DNA of 64,000 nt, taken from contig NZ_WEGH01000003.1 of the NCBI RefSeq assembly GCF_009604375.1, forward strand, positions 1,426,001 through 1,490,000, written 5' to 3'. This document shows positions 63,250 through 64,000 of the stretch, piece after piece. Every line of letters begins with the position of its first letter. Position 1 is the first letter of the stretch. This DNA is from Actinomadura macrotermitis (GTDB lineage Bacteria > Actinomycetota > Actinomycetes > Streptosporangiales > Streptosporangiaceae). The position numbers and the translations under genes were made by a program. The notes under the pieces were generated by a model. It saw only the letters and a list, made by a program, of their open reading frames with translations. It was not told the DNA's origin and searched no databases.

Positions 63250-64000
63250 CGGGCCACCAGGTAGGAGAAGACGCTTTCCAGGGACTCGTCGGAGGGCGCG
63301 ACCTCCCACAGCCGGACCTGCGCGTCGCGGGCGAGGCGCGGCAGCAGCAGGGTGAAGCGCCGGAAGTCGACCGCCTCGACCTCCAGGCCCTTCGGGGTGA
63401 GCCGGACGCTGCGCGCCGACCCGTCGGCGATGATCGCGGCGGCGAGGGCCCGGTCGTCGGCCGAGCGGACCAGGAACAGGTGCGGGCGGTCGGTCATCAG
63501 CCGGCGGATCTCGCGGAAGTCGCCCGACGCCGCGTGCCGGCCCGCCACGATCACCTCGATGTGGCTGGCCAGCCGCTCGACCTCCTCCAGGATGTGCGAG
63601 CTGAACAAGATCGTGCGGCCCTCGGCGGCCATCCGGCGGATCAGGTCCATCAGCTGGAGGCGCTGGCGCGGGTCCATGCCGTTGAAGGGCTCGTCCAGCA
63701 GCAGCACCGCCGGGTCGTGCACCAGCGCCGAGGCCATCTTGATGCGCTGCTTCATGCCCTTGGAGTACTGGCCGATCGGCCGGGACGCGGCGTAGTCCAT
63801 CTCGACCAGGTCGATGGCGCGCTGCGCGGCGGCGCCCGGGTCGGGCAGCTTGTGCAGCTTGGCCATGGCGAGGATGAACTGCCGGCCGGTGAGGAAGTCG
63901 TAGGCGGCCTCGTGCTCGGGCACCAGGCCGAGCACGCGGTAGATGCCGGGGTTGCGCCAGATCGGCGCGCCGTCCAGCGTCACGGTGCCCGAGGACGGCT
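63246..64000 (-). CDS. ABC transporter ATP-binding protein, 5' end outside window
   Basis: At least 251 residues are visible; the frame is open to the window edge and the Walker A motif lies beyond it. The visible parts are the Q-loop region GLVPEHEAAYDFLTG, signature QYSKGMKQRIKMASAL, Walker B AVLLLDEPFNGMDP and the switch ILFSSHILEEVE. The pattern is that of ATPases paired with ABC-2 permeases. A C-terminal domain of about 90 residues follows the ATPase core. It overlaps the permease gene by four bases. Confidence 0.9.
   Translation of the reverse strand, partial: PSSGTVTLDGAPIWRNPGIYRVLGLVPEHEAAYDFLTGRQFILAMAKLHKLPDPGAAAQRAIDLVEMDYAASRPIGQYSKGMKQRIKMASALVHDPAVLLLDEPFNGMDPRQRLQLMDLIRRMAAEGRTILFSSHILEEVERLASHIEVIVAGRHAASGDFREIRRLMTDRPHLFLVRSADDRALAAAIIADGSARSVRLTPKGLEVEAVDFRRFTLLLPRLARDAQVRLWEVAPSDESLESVFSYLVAR

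Overview
The window is a stretch of very high-GC chromosome from an actinomycete. G/C-ending codons, DUF397 and XRE-DUF5753 genes, a GroEL with a His-rich tail, sigD-rsdA, GuaB3 and frequent 4-base ATGA/GTGA/TTGA gene overlaps all fit a filamentous actinobacterium. A Thermomonosporaceae (Actinomadura-like) or related Streptosporangiales host is my best guess, but it is an inference. From guaA to glmS the gene content follows the Mycobacterium tuberculosis interval Rv3396c-Rv3436c (guaA, GMC oxidase, guaB3, guaB, DUF5319, rsdA, sigD, groEL1, groES, tsaD, rimI, tsaB, tsaE, alr, nnrD, glmS), so this part is an old core block with lineage-specific genes inserted in it.

Layout. 1-8.5 kb: a teichoic-acid-like surface polymer locus with two methyltransferases and two giant paralogous GT2-CDP-glycerol transferases, one of which has lost its catalytic motifs. 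8.7-17.3 kb: an OxyR/AhpCD peroxide defence unit. oxyR and ahpCD are separated by an accessory block holding a graspetide-type RiPP cluster (precursor, ATP-grasp ligase, ABC exporter), an HD-domain protein and a large serine recombinase. Matching OxyR boxes remain at both ends. 17.3-21.8 kb: a LacI/MFS pair with a palindromic operator, an AlkA-like glycosylase, a VOC protein and a MarR regulator flanked by duplicated 35-bp operator-like repeats. 21.8-28.5 kb: guaA with a decayed 46-47-bp tandem array of its own 3' end, two M43 metalloproteases flanking guanine deaminase and AlkD, and a pentapeptide-repeat protein. 28.5-36.5 kb: a GMC oxidase/aldehyde dehydrogenase operon with a divergent TetR, a secreted PLD-like protein, and glpD with a palindromic operator. 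36.5-43.5 kb: guaB3-guaB, DUF5319, rsdA-sigD, groES and groEL (CIRCE upstream of groES). 43.6-48.2 kb: a THUMP-like methyltransferase, a hendecad-repeat coiled-coil protein and an APH-fold kinase. 48.2-57.1 kb: a long minus-strand series tsaD-rimI-tsaB-(membrane protein)-tsaE-hydrolase-alr-nnrD-acpS-cyclase-like, many joined by short overlaps. 57.5-59.5 kb: an XRE/DUF397 regulatory module with a 49-aa membrane protein. 59.6-64 kb: glmS, coaA and an ABC-2 exporter cut by the window edge.

Themes: purine nucleotide supply (guaA, guaB, guaB3, guanine deaminase), envelope precursors (alr, glmS, glycerophosphate polymers, glpD), tRNA t6A modification (tsaB/D/E), and stress control (OxyR, HrcA/CIRCE, SigD). 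The best candidate for an undescribed system is the graspetide cluster at 10.5-13.5 kb. Other points of interest are the oxyR gene without a standard start codon, the guaA 3'-end array, the hendecad protein and the small membrane protein of the DUF397 module. No tRNA, rRNA or CRISPR array was recognised.
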